NCBI GenBank assembly: GCA_946615875.1
Contig: CAMOIK010000060.1
Coordinates: 1-11,359 of the forward strand
DNA from: an uncultured Verrucomicrobiota bacterium
GTDB taxonomy: Bacteria; Verrucomicrobiota; Kiritimatiellia; RFP12; UBA1067
Reading direction: 5' to 3'
Length of the DNA: 11,359 nt
Shown: positions 1 to 6,616 of the stretch, one piece after another
How positions within the stretch are numbered: the first letter of the stretch is position 1
How the letters are laid out: each line of letters begins with the position of its first letter
Notes under the pieces: generated by a model
The model's database searches: none
What the model saw: only the letters and a program-made list of their open reading frames with translations
Told to the model about the DNA's origin: nothing
Made by a program: the position numbers and the translations under genes

Positions 1-467
1 TCGAGCCGGTGACACCGTCCGGCGGCAACGTCGTCACCATGACCGCAGTCATGACGTTCGACTGCGTGCCGATGGAGGCGACTCAGCCGAAAGAAGGGGC
101 GCAGGGCGGGCTTTGGCTCGGCACGAACGGCTGCTTCCAGGTGTGGACCCGCCTACGCCAAGGCTCCGGCGGGCAAGCGGGCTGGGTGGATGTAGAGGCC
201 GACGGGGTGACGCCGCAGGTCGGCGTGGAATATACACTCAGGTTCACATTCGACTATCGCTACGGCACATATTCCGCAGAAGTGCAGAACGGCGGCGGAG
301 AATGGGTGAGATTCGTGGAAAGGGGGAATCCCGTCAGAAAGAGCTTCCCCTTGGCTTCGCCCGGTTCGCGCATATCGCGCGTCAGGTTCGACGGCAGCGG
401 CGCGTTCCGCTCGCTTTTCGGCCGATACGAAAACGCGCCGGTCGGCTTCCTGTTCTCCATTCGCTGA
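1..467 (+). CDS. C-terminal part of a large exported lectin-like (LamG/concanavalin A-type) protein, 5' end outside window
   Basis: The reading frame is open from base 3 and enters from outside the window, so this is the end of a longer gene; the GTG at 9 is an ordinary codon. About 154 residues are visible, ending at the TGA at 465-467. They alternate short hydrophobic strands with Gly-rich turns: a TFDCVPMEA strand, a GLWLGTNGCFQVW segment, then a VGVEYTLRFTFDYRYGTYSAEV hairpin and a closing RVRFDGSGAFRSLFGRYE segment. This pattern of a beta-strand followed by 'Y-T-L-R-F-T-F-D' resembles the concanavalin A-like jelly roll (LamG/laminin G-like) that ends many large surface proteins of PVC bacteria. 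No catalytic residues can be assigned. The lectin-like fold is an inference from strand pattern; that the frame is coding is well supported by codon usage matching the neighbours. Confidence 0.72.
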   Translation, partial: EPVTPSGGNVVTMTAVMTFDCVPMEATQPKEGAQGGLWLGTNGCFQVWTRLRQGSGGQAGWVDVEADGVTPQVGVEYTLRFTFDYRYGTYSAEVQNGGGEWVRFVERGNPVRKSFPLASPGSRISRVRFDGSGAFRSLFGRYENAPVGFLFSIR

Positions 468-569
468 GCCTTGGGCCGATCGGCAGGGATGGGTTTGAGA
501 AGGCAAGGGTGGGTGCGCCGCCAACTATCAACTACCATCTACCCTCTACCAGCTACCATCCCCGGTTCG
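468..569. other. intergenic stretch with no gene
   Basis: Between the end of the lectin-like gene and the transposase remnant no start codon with a ribosome binding site or plausible small ORF is visible. The stretch contains one short copy resembling the 9-nt motif found in two genes of this window (GGTTTGAGAAGG at 492-503) and a 7-nt tandem repeat listed separately. Confidence 0.5.
523..557. repeat. 7-nt tandem repeat, five units of NNCTACC
   Basis: Five consecutive heptamers can be read: aactatc, aactacc, atctacc, ctctacc and agctacc. The last five bases are nearly constant (CTAYC) and the first two vary. The array is non-coding, beginning 56 nt after the stop of the lectin-like gene and ending 13 nt before the stop of the minus-strand transposase-like fragment. 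Confidence 0.7.
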
Positions 570-610
570 TCAAGTAGGACGTGCACCCTGTAGTTGACGT
601 TTGTTCTTTT
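568..610 (+). terminator. possible weak intrinsic terminator
   Basis: CGTCAA at 568-573 is complementary to TTGACG at 594-599, with a 20-nt interior containing the palindrome GTGCAC, and the second arm is followed at once by the T-rich run TTTGTTCTTTT (600-610). The stem is short and only partly extended by inner pairs, so folding is marginal. If real it would end transcription from the lectin-like gene about 100 nt past its stop. Confidence 0.25.
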
Positions 611-941
611 GGTTCGTCACGGTCATCTTCGTACCCCTGTTCTCGTTGCTCTCGTTGATCTCGTCCTGCGCCTTGAAGGGGCCGTACTCGGCGTACCTGC
701 GTCGTCGCCTGTCCTTCGGGTCCGGGACCGCCGCCCCGGTGGCCCCGCGCAGGTATTCGCGCCTCCAGGTCTCGTACTTCAGACCGTGCCTCGCGGCGGA
801 CTGGCGGAGCGTGACCCTGCACCCCGCCCTGATGACGGCGTTCCTTCTTCCTTCGCTTTTCCCTCTTCTTCCGTTCCTTGTCTTTCTTCCTTTTTGCCTC
901 TGCTCTCCACCTAGAAACCTTGCCTTTCCGATTTGACTCAC
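570..941 (-). pseudogene. N-terminal remnant of a transposase (IS30-like, tentative)
   Basis: On the minus strand a frame opens at the GTG 941-939 and runs to the TGA at 572-570, giving 123 residues. After a very basic leader rich in Arg, Lys and Gly, residues of the form VTLRQSAARHGLKYETWRREYLRG look like a helix-turn-helix of the kind that opens IS30-family transposases, where a phrase ending in 'STISREL' fills the recognition helix. A basic DRRRRRYAEYGPFKAQ segment follows. The catalytic DDE part is absent: the frame degenerates after about residue 106 (TKMTVTNQ) and stops, and no continuation is visible in other frames nearby. This is most simply a truncated insertion-sequence relic. The family assignment rests on recall of motif shape; a stand-alone small basic DNA-binding protein is the alternative. 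Confidence 0.5.
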
Positions 942-981
942 TTAATTGTAAAATTTTCCGATTCTGCCGTTTTCGCCGCGC

Positions 982-1010
982 TTGCGCGCGTCGTATGATT
1001 GTGCTATACT
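982..1010 (+). promoter_or_regulatory. sigma70-type promoter with extended -10, upstream of the secreted hydrolase gene
   Basis: TTGCGC at 982-987 and TATACT at 1005-1010 are separated by 17 nt, the optimal spacing, and the -10 is preceded by TGC (TGCTATACT at 1002-1010), the extended -10 form. Transcription would start near 1017, leaving a leader of about 79 nt before the ATG at 1096. The same nine-base form, TGCTATAAT, recurs before the first lipoprotein gene. Confidence 0.6.
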
Positions 1011-1095
1011 ATTCCCGGGCTGCGGGAAAGGGTTAGGCTTTTCCTTGCGGTTTGTGCCATCTTTAAACCAGCAAAAAGGAAAGGAACCAAGTAGC

Positions 1096-3189
1096 ATGAA
1101 ACTGCACGGAGCGGCATTGGCCGCGCTTGCCGCCATGTTTGTACTTTGCGCGGCGGCCGATGACTGGCGCGAGCTCATGTGGGAGCGACCGGTCTCCATC
1201 GGGCGTGGCGTGTCGCTTCGTGCGTACGCCCTTGACACGCCGCGCCTGATGAAGGCGTATGTGGCGAGGATCGACCTCGCCGCGCCCGGCGTCGGCTTCA
1301 CGGCGACTGAGCGAGATCCCAAGTGGGGCCAGGAGGTCGCGGTCGGCACGAACAAGACCGTCCGCGTCGGCTTGAGCGCGGAGCGGCAGGAATATACGAC
1401 AGACTTCATGAAACGCCGCAGGGCGGAAGGGAAGAACGTCGTCCTTGCCGTCAACACGTCCGGCTGGGGGCCGATGAAAACGAAACCCGGCGACCTCTAC
1501 CGCTGGGCGGTTTCGGACGGCGTGGAGCTTTCCTACAAAAAGAATCCGTCTAGCGGATACTTCTTCATAATCCGCAAGGACGGAACGGCGGACTTCGTCG
1601 CCCATCCGCCGGCCTCCATCACGAACGAAGTGGCGTATGCGATGTACGGGAACGGTTTCGTCCTCAGAGGCGGAGAATACGGGTTCCCTGCGGACAATCC
1701 CAAATTCACGGGGCTAGAGCCGCGCATGGCGTTCGGCCTCACGGCGGACAGGCGCACGCTCGTCATCCTCGCGGTGGACGGGCGGCAGCCTGGCTACAGC
1801 CTCGGCGCCTCCTACGCCGACCTCGCCGAGATATTCAAGCGCGAGGGATGCACGGACGCGCTGAACCTCGACGGCGGCGGCTCGACATCATTTGTCGTGT
1901 TCGACGATAAGTCGGACCGTCCAGATATGCTCAACCGACATCCTGGCGGCTACGTCCGCAAGATCGCCCTCAACTTCGGAATAACGGCCGACGGCGACCG
2001 CGACAGGCTCGAGCTGGAGCGCACGGCGTCGATATTCCACTCCTACGAGTTCGCGCCAGTCGAAGACACGCCTCCGCCGGAGGGTCTCAAGCCGTTCTAC
2101 ATCAGCCACTACGGACGGCACGGCTCCAGGCGGCTGGCGGGGACGGACGCCGCCGACGCGCTGGCCGAACTGGAGAAAGCCGATGCGAAAAATCTCCTGA
2201 CCGGTGAAGGCCGTGAGCTTCGCGACGCAGTGCGGCTCGTTGCGGAGGCGAGCGCCGGCATGGAAGGGCAGCTGACCGAGCGCGGCGCCGCCGAGCAGCG
2301 CAGGCTTGCGCGCCGCATGGCCGGGCGTTTCCCAGCAGTGTTCGGCGGCAGAAGGCGCGTGCGCTGCCAGGCGACGGACGCCCACCGCGTTCTGGCGAGC
2401 CTGGCGAATTTCACCATGGCGCTGAAGGAGTGTGCGCCGGAGTCGGATTTCGATTTCTCCACAGGCCCCAAATACACAGAGCGGCTCAAGCACCGCTACA
2501 GGCGGGCGAACAACGTCCCGGGCGGCGCGAGGGAAAGAAAGGGGCGTTACGACCGGGAATGGATACGCCCCGAAGGTTTCGTCGCGCGGATGTTCACGTC
2601 GCCGGAAGCCGTCGAGGATCCGCTTTCGTCCATCCGCCGTTTGTTCGCAGTCGCATCCGACTGCCAGTGCCTGCGCACCGAGCTTTGCGGCGCCGACATC
2701 TACCGCTTCTTCACGAAGGACGAAATAGCGGGGCTTTCGCGCGCCATGAGTGCCTGGCACTACATGGCGCAGCGCAATTCGCCGGAATTCGGCGACGACC
2801 GCGCGTGGGCGGCGCAATGGCTTGCCCGCGATTTCGTCGAGCGGGCCGACGGCGCCATAGCCGACGACAGGGTCGCGGCGGATTTGCGCTTCGGCCATGA
2901 TTCGGGCCTCGGGCCGCTCGCCGCCTTGCTCCGGCTTGAGGGCGCGGGAGACCGCATTGCGCCCGAGGATGCGTGGCAAGTCTCGCCGGGCTGGAAGTGG
3001 ATGCCCATGGCGGCGAATCTCCAGATGGTCTTCTACCGCGACAAAGGAGGCGACGTCATCGTCAAAGTGCTTTACAACGAGCGCGAAACGCTTGTGCGCG
3101 GCCTGGAGCCGTTTTCCGGCCCGTATTATCGCTGGAGCGATCTGCGGCGGCATATTCTCGGTGCGGTGCAAGGCCTCGGCGGGCACTAG
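1096..3189 (+). CDS. secreted two-domain enzyme: NAGPA-like phosphodiester glycosidase fused to histidine acid phosphatase
   Basis: The 697-residue product begins with a Sec signal peptide: a basic MKLHG start, an Ala/Leu core and a likely cut after the Ala run near residue 21. The Cys before it has Leu at -1, so it is not a good lipobox. Residues about 30-305 match the phosphodiester glycosidase family of NAGPA (DUF2233), with the signature LNLDGGGSTSF (D259, GGG 260-262) preceded by VDGRQPGYSLGASYADLAEIF. Residues about 327-697 form a branch-2 histidine phosphatase: RHGSR at 341-345 supplies the nucleophile His342, and FGHDSG supplies the His601-Asp602 pair; the wide gap and the late VKVLYNERETLV strand are as in MINPP/phytase-like enzymes. 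The C-terminal half should hydrolyse phosphate monoesters, the N-terminal half sugar-phosphate diesters. I chose ATG 1096 over earlier in-frame starts because AAGGA (1081-1085) precedes it and the signal peptide starts here. The substrate is not known. Confidence 0.88.
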   Translation: MKLHGAALAALAAMFVLCAAADDWRELMWERPVSIGRGVSLRAYALDTPRLMKAYVARIDLAAPGVGFTATERDPKWGQEVAVGTNKTVRVGLSAERQEYTTDFMKRRRAEGKNVVLAVNTSGWGPMKTKPGDLYRWAVSDGVELSYKKNPSSGYFFIIRKDGTADFVAHPPASITNEVAYAMYGNGFVLRGGEYGFPADNPKFTGLEPRMAFGLTADRRTLVILAVDGRQPGYSLGASYADLAEIFKREGCTDALNLDGGGSTSFVVFDDKSDRPDMLNRHPGGYVRKIALNFGITADGDRDRLELERTASIFHSYEFAPVEDTPPPEGLKPFYISHYGRHGSRRLAGTDAADALAELEKADAKNLLTGEGRELRDAVRLVAEASAGMEGQLTERGAAEQRRLARRMAGRFPAVFGGRRRVRCQATDAHRVLASLANFTMALKECAPESDFDFSTGPKYTERLKHRYRRANNVPGGARERKGRYDREWIRPEGFVARMFTSPEAVEDPLSSIRRLFAVASDCQCLRTELCGADIYRFFTKDEIAGLSRAMSAWHYMAQRNSPEFGDDRAWAAQWLARDFVERADGAIADDRVAADLRFGHDSGLGPLAALLRLEGAGDRIAPEDAWQVSPGWKWMPMAANLQMVFYRDKGGDVIVKVLYNERETLVRGLEPFSGPYYRWSDLRRHILGAVQGLGGH

Positions 3190-3207
3190 ACGCTGTGGGG
3201 GGGAATA

Positions 3208-3216
3208 TGCTATAAT
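3208..3216 (+). promoter_or_regulatory. extended -10 promoter TGCTATAAT immediately before the first lipoprotein gene
   Basis: A perfect TATAAT (3211-3216) with the TGC extension lies 9 nt before the ATG at 3226. No good -35 is found at 16-18 nt spacing (3188-3193 reads AGACGC), as is allowed with an extended -10. Initiation about 7 nt downstream, near 3223, would leave almost no 5' leader. Confidence 0.6.
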
Positions 3217-3225
3217 ATCCAAGCC

Positions 3226-3645
3226 ATGTCACTGTGGAGGATATTTGCTTTCGTTTGCGCTATGACGTCCCTGGCGGGGTGTTTTTCGCTGGAGACGGCC
3301 GAGCTGACGAAATCCGGCGACGAGAACGTGCTCGTCACGAACTACGGGTGGTATCTGTTCAATGTGTTTCCAGTTGCCACCGGGAACGCGGCGGAGGACG
3401 CTTTTTCCCCCACCGTGCTGTTCAGAAACGACGTGACGATGGACAAGGTGCAGCAGCGCGCGCAGCGCTATGCGGACAGCCAGGGGAAGAAGCTCGGCGA
3501 CATGGCATACCACAACATGAGTTCGGTCATGTTCAACATCCCCGGCACCGACTTCCCCGTGCCTTTGCCCTACGTGCTGACTTTCCGAGAGATACAGCTT
3601 TCCGGGGTGCTGAAGAACGCCGTGGCGCGTGAGGAGGAGCGGTAA
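3226..3645 (+). CDS. small outer-envelope lipoprotein, family unknown, paralogue of the next gene
   Basis: The 139-residue protein starts with a type II signal peptide and an ideal lipobox, LAGC at residues 16-19, so Cys19 should be lipidated and anchor the protein in the membrane. I do not recognise the mature domain. It shares with the following lipoprotein a block at the same position, TNYGWYLFNVFPVATGN (38-54), in which W-x-L-F-N-x-x-P-x-A-x-G-N is conserved. A hydrophobic stretch near 105-125 (MFNIPGTDFPVPLPYVLTF) is unlike the paralogue. There is no Shine-Dalgarno sequence before the ATG; GGAGG at 3236-3240 lies inside the gene. A start at the inner ATG (3262) would destroy the signal peptide, so ATG 3226 is preferred and translation is probably leaderless. 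The stop overlaps the next start by one base (TAATG), so the two are co-translated. Confidence 0.82.
   Translation: MSLWRIFAFVCAMTSLAGCFSLETAELTKSGDENVLVTNYGWYLFNVFPVATGNAAEDAFSPTVLFRNDVTMDKVQQRAQRYADSQGKKLGDMAYHNMSSVMFNIPGTDFPVPLPYVLTFREIQLSGVLKNAVAREEER
3631..3639 (+). promoter_or_regulatory. ribosome binding site GAGGAGGAG for the second lipoprotein gene
   Basis: A strong Shine-Dalgarno run lies five bases before the ATG at 3645, within the end of the previous gene, and fixes that start at the TAATG overlap. Confidence 0.7.
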
Positions 3646-4169
3646 TGGCGGCTGGGAAGAGCGCTTCGGCGGCGGTCGCCGTGCTGTGCGCGGCCCTGTG
3701 CGGCTGCGCGTCCATCAACGTCAGCCGCGTGGGCAAGGTGATGGTGGACGTGGAGAACACGAACTGGCTGCTCTTCAACTTCATACCGCTGGCGAGCGGC
3801 AACCCGGAGCGTCCGAACGCGAACGACTGCCGCTTCTTCCGCGACACGGTGAACCTGGCGAACAACATCGACATGGTCGACCGCGCGGTGAGGGAGAACG
3901 GCGCGGTGGGCGTGCGCGACCTCGTCAGCTACACCACCGACGAATACGTGCTGTTCGTCCTGCTCAAGCACCACGCGATGCACACTTCCGCCGAGCTCGT
4001 CATGCCCGGCGACGAGACGCGCGGCGGCGAGGTGCAGAAGGTCGAAAGCCGTCTGATACGCGAGGAACGCATGACCGCCGAGCCGCCGCCTGAGAGCCCG
4101 GAGCGCGTGGAAGCGCCGTTCTCGCCGGTCTGGAGGCCGGGAGGCGGCCTGAAGCTCATGGATTTCTAG
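3645..4169 (+). CDS. second tandem lipoprotein, paralogue of the preceding gene, with Pro-rich tail
   Basis: The 174-residue product has an Ala-rich signal peptide and a lipobox LCGC (18-21), making Cys21 the likely lipidated residue. The block NTNWLLFNFIPLASGN (38-53) aligns without gaps to the corresponding block of the preceding lipoprotein, and both then have a Phe-Arg-Asn/Asp stretch, an M-D-x-V/K helix (about residue 80), and a strand with V-x-F. This looks like tandem duplication and divergence. Unlike its neighbour, it carries a C-terminal extension with EPPPESPERVEAPFSPVW, probably unstructured. No enzyme motif is seen; a structural or assembly role at the envelope is a guess. The gene is coupled by TAATG to the previous one. 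Confidence 0.82.
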   Translation: MAAGKSASAAVAVLCAALCGCASINVSRVGKVMVDVENTNWLLFNFIPLASGNPERPNANDCRFFRDTVNLANNIDMVDRAVRENGAVGVRDLVSYTTDEYVLFVLLKHHAMHTSAELVMPGDETRGGEVQKVESRLIREERMTAEPPPESPERVEAPFSPVWRPGGGLKLMDF

Positions 4170-4190
4170 CAGGCCGAACGCAAGGCAAAC

Positions 4191-4196
4191 GGAAGA
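4191..4196 (+). promoter_or_regulatory. ribosome binding site GGAAGA deciding the hisC start
   Basis: GGAAGA lies 7 nt before the ATG at 4204 but only 1 nt before the in-frame TTG at 4198, so the ATG is the likely start. Confidence 0.5.
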
Positions 4197-4203
4197 ATTG
4201 GCA

Positions 4204-5280
4204 ATGTTGATAGCAAGATCAGTGGAGCGGCTCGAGCCGTACGTCCCCGGCGAACAGCCGAAAAACAGGAACGTGGTGAAGCTGAACACCAACGAGAATC
4301 CGTATCCTCCGTCGCCGGAATGCGCACGGGTGCTGGCGGGCTTCGATCTGGACCGTCTGCGCCGCTACCCGGACCCGGAATTCGCGGAGCTTCGCAAGGC
4401 GATAGCCGGGCGCAACGGCTGCGGCGTGGAGAACGTGTTCGTCGGCAACGGGTCCGACGAAATCCTCTCGCTTTCGGCCAAGGCGTTCGTGGAGAACGAC
4501 GGCACGATCGGCTCGCTCGATCCGTCGTATTCCCTCTACAAGACCCTCGCCGCCATACGGGACGTGGAGTGGAAGGGCTTGCAAGGTTTGAGAGGCTTGA
4601 AGGGCGTGGAAGGGGAAGGATTGGGCCTCTCGAACTCCTCAGTCCTTTCGAACTTCTCAAGCCTCTTTCTCTTGACCAACCCCAACGCGCCGACGGGCGA
4701 GTTCGTCGAGCCGGAGGCGGTCGCGGAGTTCGCGAAGGGGTTTGGCGGCGTGGTGATCGTCGATGAGGCATACGCCGATTTCGCGCGCGCCAACTGCATG
4801 GCGCTGGCTACGGCCCACGGCAACCGCAACCTGATCGTCATGCGGACGTTCTCGAAGAGCTACTCTCTGGCGGGGCTGCGCGTCGGCTACTGCGTAGGGC
4901 CGGCCGAGTTGGTCGCCGCGCTCTACAAGGTGAAGGATTCCTACAACGTCGATGCCGTCGCGCAGGCCGTCGCCCTCGCCGCATACGCCGACGAGGCGTG
5001 GATGCGGGCCAACGCGGAGAAGATCAAGGCGACCCGCCGCTGGTTTTCGCAGGAGCTGGAGAGGCGCGGATGGGACGTGATCCCGTCGGAGGCGAACTTC
5101 GTCTTCGCCCGCCCCGCCGCGCCGGCGACGGCGGAGGAGTTGTTCGCCGCCCTCAGGGCGGGCGGCATCTACGTGAGATATTTCAAGACCCCGAACACGC
5201 GCGACAGGCTTCGCGTCACGATCGGGACGGACGAACAGATGAAGACACTGCTGGAGGCGATAGATGCATCCTATAAGTAA
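4204..5280 (+). CDS. hisC: histidinol-phosphate aminotransferase-type PLP enzyme (fold type I)
   Basis: The 358-residue protein is a class I/II aminotransferase of the HisC subfamily, transferring an amino group between histidinol phosphate or aromatic amino acids and 2-oxoglutarate. Visible family marks are KLNTNENPYPPSP near the start, GNGSDEI, DPSYSLY, NPNAPTG, the DEAYADF segment (PLP pyridine Asp and Tyr), SKSYSLAGLRVGY with the PLP-binding Lys218, and a C-terminal RLRVTIGT with the substrate-carboxylate Arg. The odd part is residues 124-155, between the VEW strand and the FLLTNPNAPTG block: the usual HisC segment there is replaced by low-complexity sequence built from 9-nt repeats (LQG, LRG, LKG, VEG, then NSS, VLS, NFS). 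Whether the enzyme stays active is unknown, but the frame and all catalytic motifs are intact. The paaK-like gene starts inside its last codons, so an aromatic aminotransferase role is as plausible as histidine synthesis. Confidence 0.86.
   Translation: MLIARSVERLEPYVPGEQPKNRNVVKLNTNENPYPPSPECARVLAGFDLDRLRRYPDPEFAELRKAIAGRNGCGVENVFVGNGSDEILSLSAKAFVENDGTIGSLDPSYSLYKTLAAIRDVEWKGLQGLRGLKGVEGEGLGLSNSSVLSNFSSLFLLTNPNAPTGEFVEPEAVAEFAKGFGGVVIVDEAYADFARANCMALATAHGNRNLIVMRTFSKSYSLAGLRVGYCVGPAELVAALYKVKDSYNVDAVAQAVALAAYADEAWMRANAEKIKATRRWFSQELERRGWDVIPSEANFVFARPAAPATAEELFAALRAGGIYVRYFKTPNTRDRLRVTIGTDEQMKTLLEAIDASYK
4573..4668. repeat. 9-nt repeat array inside hisC with two halves in opposite orientation
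   Basis: From 4579 the sequence reads as nonamers ttgcaaggt, ttgagaggc, ttgaagggc, gtggaaggg; from 4624 it reads ggcctctcg, aactcctca, gtcctttcg, aacttctca, agcctcttt. The second set is the reverse complement of the first type. A perfect 10-base inverted pair, AGAGGCTTGA (4591-4600) and TCAAGCCTCT (4657-4666), marks the symmetry. Because the unit is 9 nt, it changes in length without shifting the frame. Confidence 0.75.
5253..5257 (+). promoter_or_regulatory. ribosome binding site GGAGG for the paaK-like gene
   Basis: GGAGG ends 6 nt before the ATG at 5264, inside the last codons of hisC, and supports that start over the later in-frame ATG at 5291. Confidence 0.6.
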
Positions 5281-6565
5281 GCCAGACTACATGCCCGTGG
5301 ACGAACTGCGGGCGATGCAGCTCCGTAAGCTGCAGAAGATCATCCCCTATGAATACGAGCGCGTGCCTCTCTTCAGGCGCCGTTGCGACGAGAAGGGCGT
5401 GCATCCGCGCGACCTCGCCACGCTGAAGGACCTGGCCAGGTTCCCGTTCATGAAGAAGACGGACCTGCGCGACGAATACCCGCTCGGCCTCACCGCCGCG
5501 CCCATGCACGACATCGTGCGCTTCCACTGCTCCTCGGGCACCACCGGCAAGCCGATATGCATACCCAGCACGCAGGGCGACATCGACATTTGGTCGGAGG
5601 GCGTGGCCCGCTGCCTGGCGATGTACGGGCTGACGGCGGACGACATACTGCAGGTCTCCTACGGCTACGGCCTCTTCACCGGCGGGCTCGGCGCGCACTA
5701 CGGCGGCGAGAAGCTCGGCTGCGCCGTGCTCCCGACCGGCGCGGGCAACACTGAAAAGCAGATCATGCTCATGCAGGACCTCGGCGTAACGGCGATCGCC
5801 TGCACGCCCAGCTACTTCCTGCACCTGGCCACCACGGCGGAGAAGATGGGCGTTGATTTCCGCCGCGACACCAAGCTGCGCCACGGCATATTCGGCGCCG
5901 AGCCGTGGACCAACGAGATCCGCGCCAAGATAGAGTCGATCGCCGGCATCACCGCCCACGACATCTACGGGCTCACGGAAATCGCCGGACCCGGCGTGGC
6001 GGGCAACTGCGGCCGCTGCAACGGCCTGCACGTCTGGGAAGACCACTTCTACCCTGAGATAATCGACCCGGACACGCTCGAAGTCCTGCCGGACGGCGAG
6101 CAGGGCGAGCTGGTCTTCACCACTCTCGACCGCTTCGGCACGCCGATGATACGCTACCGCACGCGCGACATCTCGCGCCTCCAGACCGGGCGTTGCGAGT
6201 GCGGCCGCACCATGCGCGTGATGGACCGCATATCGGCGCGGAGCGACGACATGCTGATAGTCCACGGCGTCAATGTCTTCCCGTCGCAGATCGAGACCGG
6301 GCTGATGAAGGTGCCGGAGGTGGCGCCGCACTACCAGATCGTCCTTTCCTCCACAGACACGCTCGACCTGTTCGAGATCAAGGTGGAGGTGGTGGCGGAG
6401 GCGTTCAGCGACAACATCCGCGACCTGGAGGCGCTGCGCCGCCGCGTGCTCGCCGCAGTCAAGGGCATAATCGGCCTCACTCCGAAAATCACGCTCGTCG
6501 GGCCGGGCACGCTGCCGCGCAGCGAAGGCAAGATCAAACGCGTAATCGACAACCGGCGCAAGTGA
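5264..6565 (+). CDS. paaK: phenylacetate-CoA ligase (aryl-acid adenylating enzyme)
   Basis: The 433-residue protein is a full-length member of the PaaK branch of adenylate-forming enzymes, which turns phenylacetate or related aryl acids, ATP and CoA into the CoA thioester. The phosphate loop is SSGTTGKP (90-97), followed by YGLTEIAGPG (Y235-E239), GELVFTTLDRFGTPMIRYRTRD, then SARSDDMLIVHGVNVFPSQIE (hinge region), and a terminal SEGKIKRV with the catalytic-type Lys423. Two Cys pairs, NCGRCNG and C311-E-C313-G, could form a structural metal site, as in many anaerobe PaaK proteins; this is inference. The start overlaps the end of hisC by 17 nt, so the two are translationally linked, and an ACT protein gene follows. 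In anaerobes such pairs go with indolepyruvate oxidoreductase to make or use arylacetates, but that oxidoreductase is not in this window. Confidence 0.92.
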   Translation: MHPISKPDYMPVDELRAMQLRKLQKIIPYEYERVPLFRRRCDEKGVHPRDLATLKDLARFPFMKKTDLRDEYPLGLTAAPMHDIVRFHCSSGTTGKPICIPSTQGDIDIWSEGVARCLAMYGLTADDILQVSYGYGLFTGGLGAHYGGEKLGCAVLPTGAGNTEKQIMLMQDLGVTAIACTPSYFLHLATTAEKMGVDFRRDTKLRHGIFGAEPWTNEIRAKIESIAGITAHDIYGLTEIAGPGVAGNCGRCNGLHVWEDHFYPEIIDPDTLEVLPDGEQGELVFTTLDRFGTPMIRYRTRDISRLQTGRCECGRTMRVMDRISARSDDMLIVHGVNVFPSQIETGLMKVPEVAPHYQIVLSSTDTLDLFEIKVEVVAEAFSDNIRDLEALRRRVLAAVKGIIGLTPKITLVGPGTLPRSEGKIKRVIDNRRK

Positions 6566-6616
6566 CGCAGGCCGGCCGGAGCCACGCAAACACGGAACCT
6601 CAAACATCCAATCGCC

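Noticed and set aside
113..577. Second plus-strand frame overlapping the lectin-like gene end
   Set aside because: It is Arg-rich with no recognisable motif, overlaps the supported frame, and continues into the non-coding heptamer repeat.
982..1095. N-terminal extension of the hydrolase gene to the in-frame start at 982
   Set aside because: It would run through the promoter and place about 38 residues ahead of a proper signal peptide; the ATG at 1096 has a purine-rich binding site.
1888..3222. Minus-strand open frame of 444 codons opposite the phosphatase domain
   Set aside because: It lies across the histidine phosphatase half of a well-supported gene and shows only shadow composition.
4198..4203. 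TTG start at 4198 for hisC
   Set aside because: The GGAAGA site would be only 1 nt away; the ATG at 4204 has normal spacing.
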